Under the pieces are notes generated by a model. It was not told the origin of the DNA and ran no database searches. It saw only the letters and a list, made by a program, of their open reading frames with translations. A stretch of 64,000 nt of DNA. It comes from Candidatus Brevundimonas colombiensis. Lineage in GTDB: Bacteria > Pseudomonadota > Alphaproteobacteria > Caulobacterales > Caulobacteraceae. The position numbers and the translations under genes were made by a program. Below, one piece after another: positions 6,673-17,194 of the stretch. The stretch covers positions 1,302,001 through 1,366,000 of the forward strand of contig CP119326.1 of NCBI GenBank assembly GCA_029202665.1. Direction: 5' to 3'. The stretch's first letter is position 1; the number at the start of each line of letters is the position of its first letter.

Positions 6673-9570
6673 ATGAAGCTGAACCTGCTGATGAGCGCCG
6701 CGCTCAAGCCCGTGCTGATGGCGCCGATGATCCTGGCGCCGATGGCCGCCGTCGCGCACGCCGAGACCGCCGACGCCGTGGCCGCCTCCTCCGTCGCTGG
6801 AGACGTGATCTATGGTCGCGTGACCAACGCCTCGGGCGCGCCCCTGCCGGGCGCCGAGGTGGTGGTGCGCGGTTCGGGCCAGCGGGTCGTGACTAACACC
6901 CAGGGCGAGTTCACCCTGCCGACCGCGGCGGGCCAGATGGTTCTGGACGTGCGTTATCTGGGCCTGCCCTCGGCCAGCCAGTCGGTCGTCACCACGCCGG
7001 GCGAGGACGCCAATGTGGCCATCGTCCTGGGGTCGGCCTCGGCGACCGACGTGGCGGACGTGATCGTGACCGGCGTCATCACCGACGGCGTCGCCCGCTC
7101 GCTGAACCAGCAGAAGAACGCCGACGGCACCGTCAATATCCTGTCGGCCGACGCCATCGGCCGCTATCCCGACCCGAACGTCGCGGAATCCCTGCAGCGG
7201 GTTCAGGGCATCGCCATCCAGCGCGACCAGGGCGAGGGCCGCTATATCAACGTGCGCGGCGCGCCGTCGTCCTTCACCGCCGTTTCGGTGGACGGGGTGG
7301 CCATCCCCGCCGTGTCCCCGTCGACCCGCGCGGTCGATCTGGACACCCTGCCGTCCGACATCGTCTCCACCGTCGAGGTCTCCAAGACCCTGCGCCCCAG
7401 CCAGGACGCGGACTCCATCGCCGGGGCCGTGGACATCAAGACCCGCTCGCCCTTCGACAAGCGTCGTCTGGCCATCAGCGGCTATGCCGGCGGCAGCTAC
7501 AACGACTACGGCGGTTCGGACACCCGCGCCGCCGCCACGGCGTCGAACGTGTTCGGCCCGGGCCAGACCTTCGGCGCCCTGGTCTCGCTCAGCTATTCCC
7601 AGACCAACCGCCGCCCCGACAATGTCGAGAACGCCTGGATCTTCGACGACAACGCGTTCCTGAAAGGCACGACGCCCAACCCGGCGTTCGGCCACTATGT
7701 GCTCGAGGAAGCCCTGTTCAAGGACTATGAGACCGAGCGCACCCGCAAGGCGGTGACCGGCGCCCTGGAATGGCGGCCCAACGACGCGCTTCGCGCCTGG
7801 GTGCGCGGTTCGTTCGCCGAGTTCAATGACGATGAATACCGCGACACCCTGCGCTTCAACTTCTCGGACGGCACGGCGACGGGCACGGTGACGGATCAGG
7901 CCGCCACCTATTCCAAGGCGCGCATCTACAAGGCCCTGCGCCACCGCGAACAGAACAACCAGATCACCACCCTGAACGCCGGGGCCGAATACACCTTCGG
8001 CAATGGCGCGGTCTGGGACGCCACCCTGGCCTGGGCCAAGAGCGAACAGACCTATCCGCACCGCGACGAACTGGTGTTCCGTTCGGCCGACAGCCTGACC
8101 CTGGGCTACAACACCGCCGACCACTATCAGCCGACCTACGACGGCTTCGCCTCGACCTATTACCAGACGCCCGGCAACTACAAGTTCCGTGAGAACACCT
8201 TCCGCGACAACACCACCGAGCAGGAAGACGTCTCCTTCAAGACCAGCTACGAACTGCCGACCGTGATCGGCGGCCGCGAAGTGACGCTGAAGTTCGGCGG
8301 CAAATACAGCACCCGCGACGTCTCCTCCGACGAGGAACGTTTCCGCGCCCGGCCGGACGACAAGCTTCCTCCGCCCGATCCCGGCACGCTGGCCTCGCTG
8401 ATCAGCGACCGCGAGTCCCGCAACTACGGCTATGATCTGGGCTTCAAGATGGATCATGGTTTGGTCGCCCAGTATCTGGACAATGCGGCCCAGGGCGTAT
8501 CCAAGTCCGCCACGGCCCGCCGCATGCCCCAGTCGGTCAGCGCCGACTATACCGCCAACGAGGACATCCTGGCCGCCTATGGCCAGGCGCGCTTCGATGT
8601 CGGCGCCACCAACGTCCTGATCGGCCTGCGCGTCGAGAAGACCGACTTCGAAGGCTCCGCCGTCAGCGTCCCGCCCAAGGGTGATCCCGTCCCGGTCAAC
8701 GTCAGCCGCGACCAGACCGACTTCTTCCCCAACCTGACCCTGCGCCACAGCTTCAGCGACAACCTGATCGGTCGCTTCGCCCTGACCCGCGCCATCTCGC
8801 GCGCGGACTACAAGGACGTCGTGCCGCGCCTGCTGGAGACCAGCGAGAACGTCACGGACGACGGCCAGACCCGCGTCAGAACCACTGTCTCGCGCGGCAA
8901 CCCGGATCTGAAGGCGACCCTGTCGAACAATATCGACCTGGGCCTGGAATATTATCTGCGTCCGCTGGGCGTGATCTCGGCCAACGCCTTCTACAAGGAC
9001 CTGTCGGACTACCGTTTCACCCTGGTCACGGCAGGCGTGCCCTATCAGCCCGCGCCGTCCGGCACGGCCGACGTCACCGAAGCCCTGAACGCCGACGGCC
9101 ATCTGGCGGGGATCGAGTTGAACTGGCAGCAGACGTTCGACTTCCTGCCGGATTGGGCCTCGGGCTTCGGCGTCTTCGCCAACCTGACCCTGACCGACGC
9201 CGAGATCGAGACCAGCGCCTCCTACGCCGGCCGCAACACCTTCACCCTGCCCGGCCAGTCGGACACGGTCTATAACGCCGCCCTGTTCTATGAGCGTTAC
9301 GGTCTCAGCGCGCGCCTGTCCTACACCCACCGCAGCGAGTTCCTGGAAGAGATCAACGCCACGCGGCCGGGTCTGGACCTGTATGTCGAGGGGCGCGGTC
9401 AGCTGGACTTCACCGCCAGCTACGACTTCGGCAACGGGGTGGAGCTGTTCGGCGAGGCCAAGAACCTGACCGACAGCGCCGGCGTGCGCTACTACGGCGT
9501 CAAGGAGCGGACCTACGAGTACGAGAAGTTCGGCTATAACGTCTTCGTCGGCGTGCGCTTCAAGCTCTGA
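6673..9570 (+). CDS. TonB-dependent receptor with N-terminal carboxypeptidase-regulatory-like domain
   Basis: A 965-residue outer-membrane receptor. It has a signal peptide (about 1-30, ending AVAHA), a CarboxypepD_reg-like domain (about 44-125, GRVTNASGAPLPGAEVVV), a plug (about 130-260, IGRYPDPNVAESLQRV and YINVRGAPSS) and a 22-strand-type barrel. It ends in the aromatic/hydrophobic terminus NVFVGVRFKL expected for barrel insertion. It belongs to the large caulobacterial/xanthomonad TonB receptor family. GGGGACATGAG lies before the ATG. It is divergent from a phytase-like lipoprotein. Phytases of this kind have been reported beside TonB receptors, so an inositol-phosphate or phosphate-linked ligand is a reasonable inference but is not shown here. 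A strong terminator follows. Confidence 0.92.
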   Translation: MKLNLLMSAALKPVLMAPMILAPMAAVAHAETADAVAASSVAGDVIYGRVTNASGAPLPGAEVVVRGSGQRVVTNTQGEFTLPTAAGQMVLDVRYLGLPSASQSVVTTPGEDANVAIVLGSASATDVADVIVTGVITDGVARSLNQQKNADGTVNILSADAIGRYPDPNVAESLQRVQGIAIQRDQGEGRYINVRGAPSSFTAVSVDGVAIPAVSPSTRAVDLDTLPSDIVSTVEVSKTLRPSQDADSIAGAVDIKTRSPFDKRRLAISGYAGGSYNDYGGSDTRAAATASNVFGPGQTFGALVSLSYSQTNRRPDNVENAWIFDDNAFLKGTTPNPAFGHYVLEEALFKDYETERTRKAVTGALEWRPNDALRAWVRGSFAEFNDDEYRDTLRFNFSDGTATGTVTDQAATYSKARIYKALRHREQNNQITTLNAGAEYTFGNGAVWDATLAWAKSEQTYPHRDELVFRSADSLTLGYNTADHYQPTYDGFASTYYQTPGNYKFRENTFRDNTTEQEDVSFKTSYELPTVIGGREVTLKFGGKYSTRDVSSDEERFRARPDDKLPPPDPGTLASLISDRESRNYGYDLGFKMDHGLVAQYLDNAAQGVSKSATARRMPQSVSADYTANEDILAAYGQARFDVGATNVLIGLRVEKTDFEGSAVSVPPKGDPVPVNVSRDQTDFFPNLTLRHSFSDNLIGRFALTRAISRADYKDVVPRLLETSENVTDDGQTRVRTTVSRGNPDLKATLSNNIDLGLEYYLRPLGVISANAFYKDLSDYRFTLVTAGVPYQPAPSGTADVTEALNADGHLAGIELNWQQTFDFLPDWASGFGVFANLTLTDAEIETSASYAGRNTFTLPGQSDTVYNAALFYERYGLSARLSYTHRSEFLEEINATRPGLDLYVEGRGQLDFTASYDFGNGVELFGEAKNLTDSAGVRYYGVKERTYEYEKFGYNVFVGVRFKL

Positions 9571-9595
9571 CCTTCCAAGGTTCGGAGACGACCCA

Positions 9596-9624
9596 AGGGC
9601 CGGGCGGCGACGCCTGGCCCTTTT
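9596..9624 (+). terminator. Rho-independent terminator after the TonB receptor
   Basis: An 11-bp stem, 9596-9606 (AGGGCCGGGCG) with 9611-9621 (CGCCTGGCCCT) and one G-T pair, closes on a GCGA tetraloop and is followed by a T-run. It lies 25 bases after the receptor stop. Confidence 0.85.
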
Positions 9625-9808
9625 CGTTTGTCGAGACGCGCAAGCTCCCGCCGGACGCGGTCTGTTTCGATGGGCGTGGTCACATCCTGCTCACAGGGCC
9701 TCCAAAGGTCGCAAACCCGTCCCCATATGGAGCGCGGCGGTTGACCCCGGCGGGTCTGGCGCCTAAGCCCCGCGCAGCATTGCAAGCGCTGAACGATCAG
9801 AGGATATC

Positions 9809-11215
<1,407 letters not shown>

Positions 11216-11240
11216 TCCGAAACGGATCGAGGTTGCAAGC

Positions 11241-11270
11241 AAGGCCCGGACGGCGACGTCCGGGCCTTCT
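11241..11270. terminator. Bidirectional terminator between lpdA and mutS
   Basis: A perfect 12-bp stem, AAGGCCCGGACG (11241-11252) and CGTCCGGGCCTT (11257-11268), closes on a GCGA tetraloop. A and T at the stem ends allow function in both directions. It sits between the convergent lpdA (stop 11215) and mutS (stop 11276). Confidence 0.85.
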
Positions 11271-11275
11271 TCACA

Positions 11276-13957
11276 TCAGGCCAGACCCTTAAGCCGATAG
11301 AGCGCCTCCAGCGCCTCGCGCGGGGTCAGGTCGTCGGGATCGACGTCACGGAACGCCAGTTCCAGCGGCGACGGGCCGCGCACCGGCTCCGGCTCGGCGA
11401 CGGCGAACAGGGGCAGGTCGTCCAGGCGGGCGGCGGCGGCCTTTTCGCCCTCCAGACGCTCCAGCACCGAGCGGGCGCGGGCGACGACGGAGGTCGGCAC
11501 GCCCGCCAGCTTGGCCACCTGAACGCCATAGGAACGGTCGGCGGCGCCCGGCGCGGCCTCGTGCAGGAAGACCAGATCGCCGTTCCATTCCTTGGCGACC
11601 ATCGACAGGTTGCAGACGTGGTCCAGCCGCGTCTCAAGCTGGGCCAACTCGTGATAGTGGGTGGCGAACAGGGTGCGGGCGCGGTTGGTCTCGTGCAGGG
11701 CCTCGGCCGTGGCCCAGGCGATGGCCAGGCCGTCATAGGTGGCGGTGCCGCGCCCGATCTCGTCCAGCACCACGAAGCTTCTGGGCGTGGCCTGGGTCAG
11801 GATGGCGGCGGTCTCGACCATCTCCATCATGAAGGTGGAGCGGCCGCGCGCCAGATCGTCGCCCGCGCCGACGCGGCTGAACAGCCGGTCCACCACGCCC
11901 AGACGCATCGAACGGGCCGGTACGAAGGCGCCCGCCTGGGCCAGGATCACCAGCAGGGCGTTCTGGCGCAGGAAGGTCGACTTACCGGCCATGTTCGGCC
12001 CGGTGACGATGGTCAGACGCGATCCGTCCTGGCCCGATCCGTCCAGCCGGGCGTTGTTGGGGGTGTAGGGATCGCCCGCCGCCTTGACCGCCGCCTCGAC
12101 CACCGGGTGGCGACCGGCCTCGACGCAGAAGGTCAGGGTGTCGTCCACGGCGGGACGGACGGCGCCGACTTCCTGCGCCCATTCGGCCAGGGCGGCGTGG
12201 GCGTCCAGTTCGGCCAGGGCTTCGGCGACGGCCTGCAGCGGCTGGGCCAGGGCTGCGACCTCGCGCCGCCAGGTTTCGAAGGTTTCGCCCTCGATGGCCA
12301 GGGCGCGGTGCCCGGCCTGGCTGATCTTGGCGTCCAGTTCGGACAGCTCGACGGTGGTGAAACGGACCTGGTTCGCCAGGGTCTGGCGGTGGATGAAGGG
12401 GCTGTCGGGACCCGCGCGCAGCAACCCTTCCGCCGCCTTGGCCGAGGTCTCCAGGAAATAGCCCAGGACGGCGTTGTGCTTGACCTTGAACGGCACGCCG
12501 GACTCGGAAACGGCGCGGGCCTCCAGATCGGCGACCACGCGGCGGCTGTCGTCGCGCAGGGTGCGGGCGGCGTCCAGTTCGGGGCGATAGTCGGGGCGCA
12601 CGAAGGCGCCGTCGCGGGCCAGATGCGACGGCTCGTCCACCAGGCCGTCGACCAGATCGGCCTTCAACCCCGACAGATCCGCCGACAGGGTCAGCCGGTC
12701 CAGCGCCAGGGCGATGCGGCGCGGCTGGCCGGTCAGGGGATCGACCTGACCGATGAACAGACCGGCGATGGCCTCGGCGATCGACAGGCCGATGCGGACG
12801 GCGGCCAGATCGCGCGGGCCGCCGCGTCCCAGCGCCAGACGCCCGACGGCGCGGGCCACGTCCGACGACGCCTTCAGACCGTCGCGCAGGTCGCGTCGCA
12901 GATCGCGCCGCTCCAGCATCCATTCGACGGCGTCCAGTTGTTCGTTGATGGCCAGGGGATCGCGCAAGGGGCGAGCGATCCTTTCCGCCAGCGCCCGCGC
13001 CCCGCCCGCGGTGACGGTGCGGTCGATGCAGGCGAGTAGGGAGCCTTCGCGTTCGCCCCTCTGGGTGCGGTCGATCTCCAGACTGGCGCGGGTCGCCGGG
13101 TCGATGGCCATGAAACCGCTGTCGCCTAGACGACGGGGCGGGGCCAGCGCCGGAACCTTGCCCGCCTGGGTCGTCTCCAGATAGGCGGCGATCAGGCCGA
13201 GCGCCGAGACCTCGGCCTCCTCGAAGGCGCCGAAACCGTCCAGGGCCGCCACGCCATACAGCCGCTCGACCCGCGTGCGCGCGGCCTGGGGCTCGGCGAT
13301 GGCCGAGGCCAGGGCCTGAACCACTCCGCCCGAGCCGTCCAAGGCGTCGCGCGTCGTCTCGTCCGAATACATCCGGTCGGTGACGAGGACTTCGGACGGG
13401 CGGAAGGCGGCCAGGGCGGCGCCCAGGTCTTCAATCGCACAGGCGACGCTGTCGACCGCGCCAGAGGACAGCTCGACCACGGCCACGGCCGCCCGACCCT
13501 TTCTGACCGCGACCGCCGCCAGACGGTTGGCGCCGCGCGCGTCCAGCAGACTGTCCTCGGTCAGGGTGCCGGGGGTGACGACCCGCACCACGCCGCGATG
13601 GACCACCGCCTTGCCGCCGCGCTTCTTGGCCTCGGCTGGGTCTTCCAACTGTTCGCAGATGGCGACCTTGTGGCCCATGCGGATCAGGCGGGCCAGATAG
13701 CCCTCCATCGCATGGACCGGCACGCCGGCCATCGGAATGTCCTCGCCCTGATGCTTGCCGCGCTTGGTCAGGGTGATGCCCAGGGCTGCCGCCGCGACCT
13801 CGGCGTCCTTGAAGAACAGCTCGTAGAAATCGCCCATGCGGAAGAACAGGATGGCGTCCGGCTGACCCGCCTTTGCCGTCAGATACTGCGCCATGAAGGG
13901 CGTCGCGCCCTCCAACGAGGCGGCGATTTCGGGCGGGTGAGACACAGGCGCGTTCAT
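11276..13957 (-). CDS. mutS: DNA mismatch repair protein MutS
   Basis: An 893-residue MutS. The N-terminal mismatch-recognition domain has the Phe-X-Glu motif in FFRMGDFYELF (phenylalanine wedge). Connector, lever and clamp domains follow. The ABC-type ATPase has Walker A TGPNMAGKST (near residue 653), the signature RGRSTFMMEM and Walker B VVLDEIGRGT. The length is typical. It recognises base mismatches after replication and recruits MutL, which is not in this window. It is convergent with lpdA and shares the terminator between them. Confidence 0.97.
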   Translation of the reverse strand: MNAPVSHPPEIAASLEGATPFMAQYLTAKAGQPDAILFFRMGDFYELFFKDAEVAAAALGITLTKRGKHQGEDIPMAGVPVHAMEGYLARLIRMGHKVAICEQLEDPAEAKKRGGKAVVHRGVVRVVTPGTLTEDSLLDARGANRLAAVAVRKGRAAVAVVELSSGAVDSVACAIEDLGAALAAFRPSEVLVTDRMYSDETTRDALDGSGGVVQALASAIAEPQAARTRVERLYGVAALDGFGAFEEAEVSALGLIAAYLETTQAGKVPALAPPRRLGDSGFMAIDPATRASLEIDRTQRGEREGSLLACIDRTVTAGGARALAERIARPLRDPLAINEQLDAVEWMLERRDLRRDLRDGLKASSDVARAVGRLALGRGGPRDLAAVRIGLSIAEAIAGLFIGQVDPLTGQPRRIALALDRLTLSADLSGLKADLVDGLVDEPSHLARDGAFVRPDYRPELDAARTLRDDSRRVVADLEARAVSESGVPFKVKHNAVLGYFLETSAKAAEGLLRAGPDSPFIHRQTLANQVRFTTVELSELDAKISQAGHRALAIEGETFETWRREVAALAQPLQAVAEALAELDAHAALAEWAQEVGAVRPAVDDTLTFCVEAGRHPVVEAAVKAAGDPYTPNNARLDGSGQDGSRLTIVTGPNMAGKSTFLRQNALLVILAQAGAFVPARSMRLGVVDRLFSRVGAGDDLARGRSTFMMEMVETAAILTQATPRSFVVLDEIGRGTATYDGLAIAWATAEALHETNRARTLFATHYHELAQLETRLDHVCNLSMVAKEWNGDLVFLHEAAPGAADRSYGVQVAKLAGVPTSVVARARSVLERLEGEKAAAARLDDLPLFAVAEPEPVRGPSPLELAFRDVDPDDLTPREALEALYRLKGLA

Positions 13958-14034
13958 GTGGCGACAGGGTGACGGATCGCGCCCGACCGCTCAAGTCCGT
14001 TAACCGGCTCTTGCACAGGCTTCTCGCCCCTGCG

Positions 14035-14205
14035 ATAGGCCGCGCCAGGCGGTTTAGGGAACACGGTGCGACGCCGTGGCTGTGCCCGCAACTGTAGGCG
14101 GCGAGAGCGTCGTCCGTCCGGGGTCTGACGACCTCGGCGCCACTGGGCGACTGGGAAGGCGAGGACAGCGGTTTTTGACCCGCAAGCCAGGAGACCTGGC
14201 CGCCT
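14035..14205 (+). promoter_or_regulatory. Cobalamin (adenosylcobalamin) riboswitch
   Basis: The sequence shows the conserved cobalamin aptamer in order: GGGAACACGGTG (14057-14068), a GTGGCTGTGCCCGCAACTGTA core (about 14076-14096), a GCCACTGG-like segment, GGGAAGGC (about 14153), GACAGCG, and the B12 box region GCAAGCCAGGAGACCTGGC (14182-14200). It precedes a BtuB-type receptor on the same strand. Binding of a B12 cofactor to such leaders normally shuts off expression of B12 uptake. Confidence 0.93.
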
Positions 14206-14366
14206 GTGTCGCTTGTCGCTGTCCGGGACCAGGCAGGGGCGCGGGGACTCTTCTCGTCGCAGCGACCCGACCTTGCGCCGCCCGGACCCTCGCGGTCTGG
14301 CGGGTCGGTTCGCTCCTGACAGTCTCTCGCGCGCATTCGCGGGACCGGAACCGGGGATCCCGCTCA
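14206..14366 (+). other. Expression platform/leader between riboswitch and btuB
   Basis: About 160 bases separate the aptamer from the btuB start. They can form a long imperfect hairpin: AGCGACCCGACC near 14259-14270 pairs with GGGTCGGTTCGCT near 14302-14314, enclosing CCGCCCGGACC/GGTCTGGCGG. There is no T-run, so control of translation or Rho-dependent termination is more likely than a simple intrinsic terminator. The btuB ribosome site GGGGA is at about 14353-14357. No small gene is evident. Confidence 0.5.
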
Positions 14367-16196
14367 ATGAAGCGTTCCATTCTTTTATCGACGGCGGCGA
14401 TCACAGCCGCCTTCGCCGCACCCGCCTTCGCCGCTGACGACGCCGCCCAGCTGGATGACGTCGTCGTCACCGCCACCCGCCTGCCGGCCATCGTCGCCGA
14501 CACGCCCGGCGCCCGCGTCATCGACAGCAAGACGATCGAACAACGCGGCGCCGTCTTCGCCACCGACATCCTGTCCGACGTGCCCGGCCTGTCGGTCTAT
14601 CGCGCCAGCTTCGGCGGCGTCGCCTCGGTGCGTATCCGCGGCGCCAGCCAGGACAAGAGCCTGGTGCTGGTGGACGGCGTGCCGGTCAACGACCCGTCGC
14701 AGCCCGCTGGTGGTTTCGACTTCTCCGGCTTCGATCTTGGCGACGTCTCGCGCATTGAAGTGCTCAGCGGCTCGCAATCGTCGCTGTGGGGTTCGGCGGC
14801 CATCGGCGGCGTCATCGCCATCAACACCACGGAACTGAACGGCGTTTCGGCCAATGTCGAAGCCGGTTCCTACGGCGCCGCGCGCGGCCGCCTGGGCCTG
14901 GGCGTGGCGACCGACAGATTCGCCTATGGCGTGTCCGTGTCGAAGTTCCACAGTGACGGTTTCTCGGCCGCCGACAAGATCAACGGCAACACCGAGAAGG
15001 ACGGTTTCGACAACACCACCGTCAATGCGCGCGCGCGTTATGAACTGACCAACCGCCTCGGCGTCGACGCCAGCTATCGTCACTCCGACACCGACGCCGA
15101 TGTCGATGGTTTCGGCCCGGTCGATGCGCTGGACACCGCCGCGACGGTCAACCAGTCGGGCCTGGTGCGCCTGCGCGTCGCCGACGTGCTGGGACTGGAT
15201 CACAAGTTCACGGTCGCGGCGTCGGATATCGACCGCGTCAGCAAGAGCGCCTTCCCGTCGGTCTATTCCGGCGAGCATCGCCTCTACCGCTGGCAGGCCG
15301 ACAGCCGGGATCAGAACGCGCGTCTGGCCTACAGCTTCGGCGCCGAGCATGAAGACACCCAGGCCGATCTGAATGGTTCGGTGAAGGCGGAGCTGGGCGT
15401 GGACTCGGTGTTCGGTGTCGCTCGCTTCAACGCCACGGACCGCCTCAGCGTCACCGCCGGTCTGCGTCACGACGAAACCGACACCTACGGCGGCAAGACC
15501 ACCGGCCGCATCTCGGCGGCCTACGATCTGGGTGCGGGCCTGACGTTCAGCGGCGCCTATGGCACGGGCTTCAAGACGCCGTCCGTGGCTCAGACCGTCT
15601 GCGACTTCTGCTTCATCCTGCCGCGCACGACGGTCGCTGAACTGGTTCCTGAAACCTCGGAAAGCAGCGAATTGGCCCTGGGCTGGCGCTCGAACGATGG
15701 CCGCTTCGACGGCCGCGTGACGGTCTATCATCTGGAGGTCGAGAACCAGATCGACGGCTACTACGACGCCGCCACCACTGAATACTACTACGTCAACCTG
15801 ATCCGCACCCGCACCGACGGGGTGGAGCTGGAGGGGCGGGCGGCTCTGGGGCACGGCTTCGACCTGACGGCGGCCTATGCCTGGACCGACGCCGAGAATG
15901 CGGTGACCAAGGCGCCGATCCTGCGCGTCGCCGAACACTCGGGCTCGGCGACCCTGGGCTGGACGGGCCAGCGTCTGTCGGGCGCCGTGACGGTGCGCGC
16001 GGAGGGCGAGATGCCGGATTCGGGCGGAATGCGTGACGGCTTCGTCATCACCAACCTGAACGGCGCCTATGCGCTGACGGACAATGTCACCCTGACGGCG
16101 CGCGTCGAGAACCTGTTCGACGAACACTATCAGCGTCTGCTGGGCTATGGCGAAGCCGGTCTGTCCGGCTATGTCGGGATCAGGCTGCGCTACTGA
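14367..16196 (+). CDS. btuB: TonB-dependent vitamin B12 receptor BtuB
   Basis: A 609-residue outer-membrane receptor. It has a signal peptide (about 1-22, AAPAFAADD), a TonB box (LDDVVVTATR, about 29-38), a plug with VRIRGASQDKSLVLVDGVPVN and the LSGSQSSLWGSAAIGGVI segment, and a barrel ending GLSGYVGIRLRY with the terminal aromatic. Size and motifs fit BtuB, and the cobalamin riboswitch upstream strongly supports B12 or a corrinoid as ligand. The ATG at 14367 is chosen over in-frame codons up to 14076, which would place the signal peptide internally and translate the riboswitch. Its 3' end overlaps the convergent gene by 17 bases. Confidence 0.93.
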   Translation: MKRSILLSTAAITAAFAAPAFAADDAAQLDDVVVTATRLPAIVADTPGARVIDSKTIEQRGAVFATDILSDVPGLSVYRASFGGVASVRIRGASQDKSLVLVDGVPVNDPSQPAGGFDFSGFDLGDVSRIEVLSGSQSSLWGSAAIGGVIAINTTELNGVSANVEAGSYGAARGRLGLGVATDRFAYGVSVSKFHSDGFSAADKINGNTEKDGFDNTTVNARARYELTNRLGVDASYRHSDTDADVDGFGPVDALDTAATVNQSGLVRLRVADVLGLDHKFTVAASDIDRVSKSAFPSVYSGEHRLYRWQADSRDQNARLAYSFGAEHEDTQADLNGSVKAELGVDSVFGVARFNATDRLSVTAGLRHDETDTYGGKTTGRISAAYDLGAGLTFSGAYGTGFKTPSVAQTVCDFCFILPRTTVAELVPETSESSELALGWRSNDGRFDGRVTVYHLEVENQIDGYYDAATTEYYYVNLIRTRTDGVELEGRAALGHGFDLTAAYAWTDAENAVTKAPILRVAEHSGSATLGWTGQRLSGAVTVRAEGEMPDSGGMRDGFVITNLNGAYALTDNVTLTARVENLFDEHYQRLLGYGEAGLSGYVGIRLRY

Positions 16197-17100
16197 TCCG
16201 GGCGCGGGCGTCGGCGGTGAAGGCCGCCGGCGCCTCCAGCGCCAGGGCCGACCAGTCCAGATCGGGGCAGGGGGCGTGGGCGGCGGCCAGGATGGCGCGC
16301 AGTTCGGCGGCCGAGGCGACGCTGGCCACCACCTTGTCCACGCCCTTCAGAGACAGGGCGTAACCCAGGGCGGCCTGCATGGGGTCGCAGCGCTGTTCGG
16401 CCAGACGTCGGCGGGTGCGCGACAGGGCCTGGGCATGGCGGGCCAGTTCGGGCGGCAGGTCCTCGCCGCCGGCGAACAGCAGGCCGTCGGCGAAGACGGA
16501 CGACAGATGCACGGCCGCGCCCGTATCGGCGATGGCCTCCAGCACGCCGTCCTGGGCCGCGCGCTGATCCAGAAGGCTGCATGGCGTCTGGACCACATCG
16601 GCCTCCAGGCGGCGGGCCAGAAGGGCGGGACCATCCTCGATCGAGGCGCAGAAGCCGATGCGGCGGAACAGGCCGCGATCCTTCAGGCTGCGGGCGCGGT
16701 CCCACAGGGCGCGGCCCTCGACGCCGGCCAGATCGGCGGCGTTCGAGATCAGAAGCACGTCGCCGCGCGGCAGGCCCATACGCTCCAGCGAGCGGCGGGC
16801 GCGGGCCTCGACCCGGTCCAGACCTTCGCTCAGCGGCACGGTCCGCACGGTCACCTGGAAGGGCGAGGGGAAGGGCCAGGCCTGACCCAGCAGGCGTTCG
16901 CCGTCGCCCTCGGGGCGGGTGGCGATCAGTTTGACGCCGGCGTCGGCCCCCGTTTGCAGCAGGAAGCGCATGGCGTCTTCGCGGGCGCCGGAGGGCGCGG
17001 TCATGAAGGCGCCGGGCGCGCGCTCGGGCGTGGTCACCACGGCCAGGGCCAGGCGATGGATGGGCGACGACGCCGAAGGTGTGGCGGGGGAATACGACAC
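16180..17100 (-). CDS. Catalytically degenerate aldo/keto reductase-like protein (KidO candidate)
   Basis: A 306-residue protein with aldo/keto reductase architecture and a C-terminal cofactor region (LGYALSLKGVDKVVASVAS). The catalytic Asp-Tyr-Lys-His tetrad is missing. The usual FDTA..YG is IATRPEGDGERLLG, the lysine strand reads VTVRT, and the histidine strand reads DVLLISNAADL. This fits a binding or regulatory role. KidO of Caulobacter crescentus is an NADH-binding oxidoreductase homologue that inhibits FtsZ and the kinase DivJ, and is the best candidate I can name. I infer this from fold, degeneracy and host lineage only. The stop overlaps the convergent btuB by 17 bases. Upstream lie a TTAAG inverted repeat and a DnaA-box-like word. 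Confidence 0.7.
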   Translation of the reverse strand: MSYSPATPSASSPIHRLALAVVTTPERAPGAFMTAPSGAREDAMRFLLQTGADAGVKLIATRPEGDGERLLGQAWPFPSPFQVTVRTVPLSEGLDRVEARARRSLERMGLPRGDVLLISNAADLAGVEGRALWDRARSLKDRGLFRRIGFCASIEDGPALLARRLEADVVQTPCSLLDQRAAQDGVLEAIADTGAAVHLSSVFADGLLFAGGEDLPPELARHAQALSRTRRRLAEQRCDPMQAALGYALSLKGVDKVVASVASAAELRAILAAAHAPCPDLDWSALALEAPAAFTADARARISSAA

Positions 17101-17121
17101 TCCCGCACTTTGACGCGCAAT

Positions 17122-17169
17122 GCTTAAGGGACGCTGAGCGAGACCTTAAGCGAACCCTACTTATCCACC
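17122..17169. promoter_or_regulatory. Inverted repeat and DnaA-box-like word upstream of the KidO-like gene
   Basis: GCTTAAGG (17122-17129) and CCTTAAGC (17144-17151) form a perfect 8-bp-arm inverted repeat with a 14-base spacer. Ten bases on, TTATCCACC (17161-17169) matches the DnaA box TTATCCACA at 8 of 9 positions. The elements lie 22-69 bases upstream of the start at 17100, inside a 94-base gap. The two TTAA cores are 18 bases apart, so this is not a standard CtrA TTAA-N7-TTAA box. Confidence 0.4.
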
Positions 17170-17194
17170 GCTGATATGCGCAGGCCGGCGCCGA

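Noticed and set aside
6484..9330. A 948-codon open frame on the minus strand
   Set aside because: It lies wholly antisense to the TonB receptor, has no recognisable domains and shows the Val/Gly/Arg-rich composition expected from reading GC-rich genes backwards. The same applies to long minus frames at 1059-2804 and 47322-49832 and plus frames at 11561-13039.
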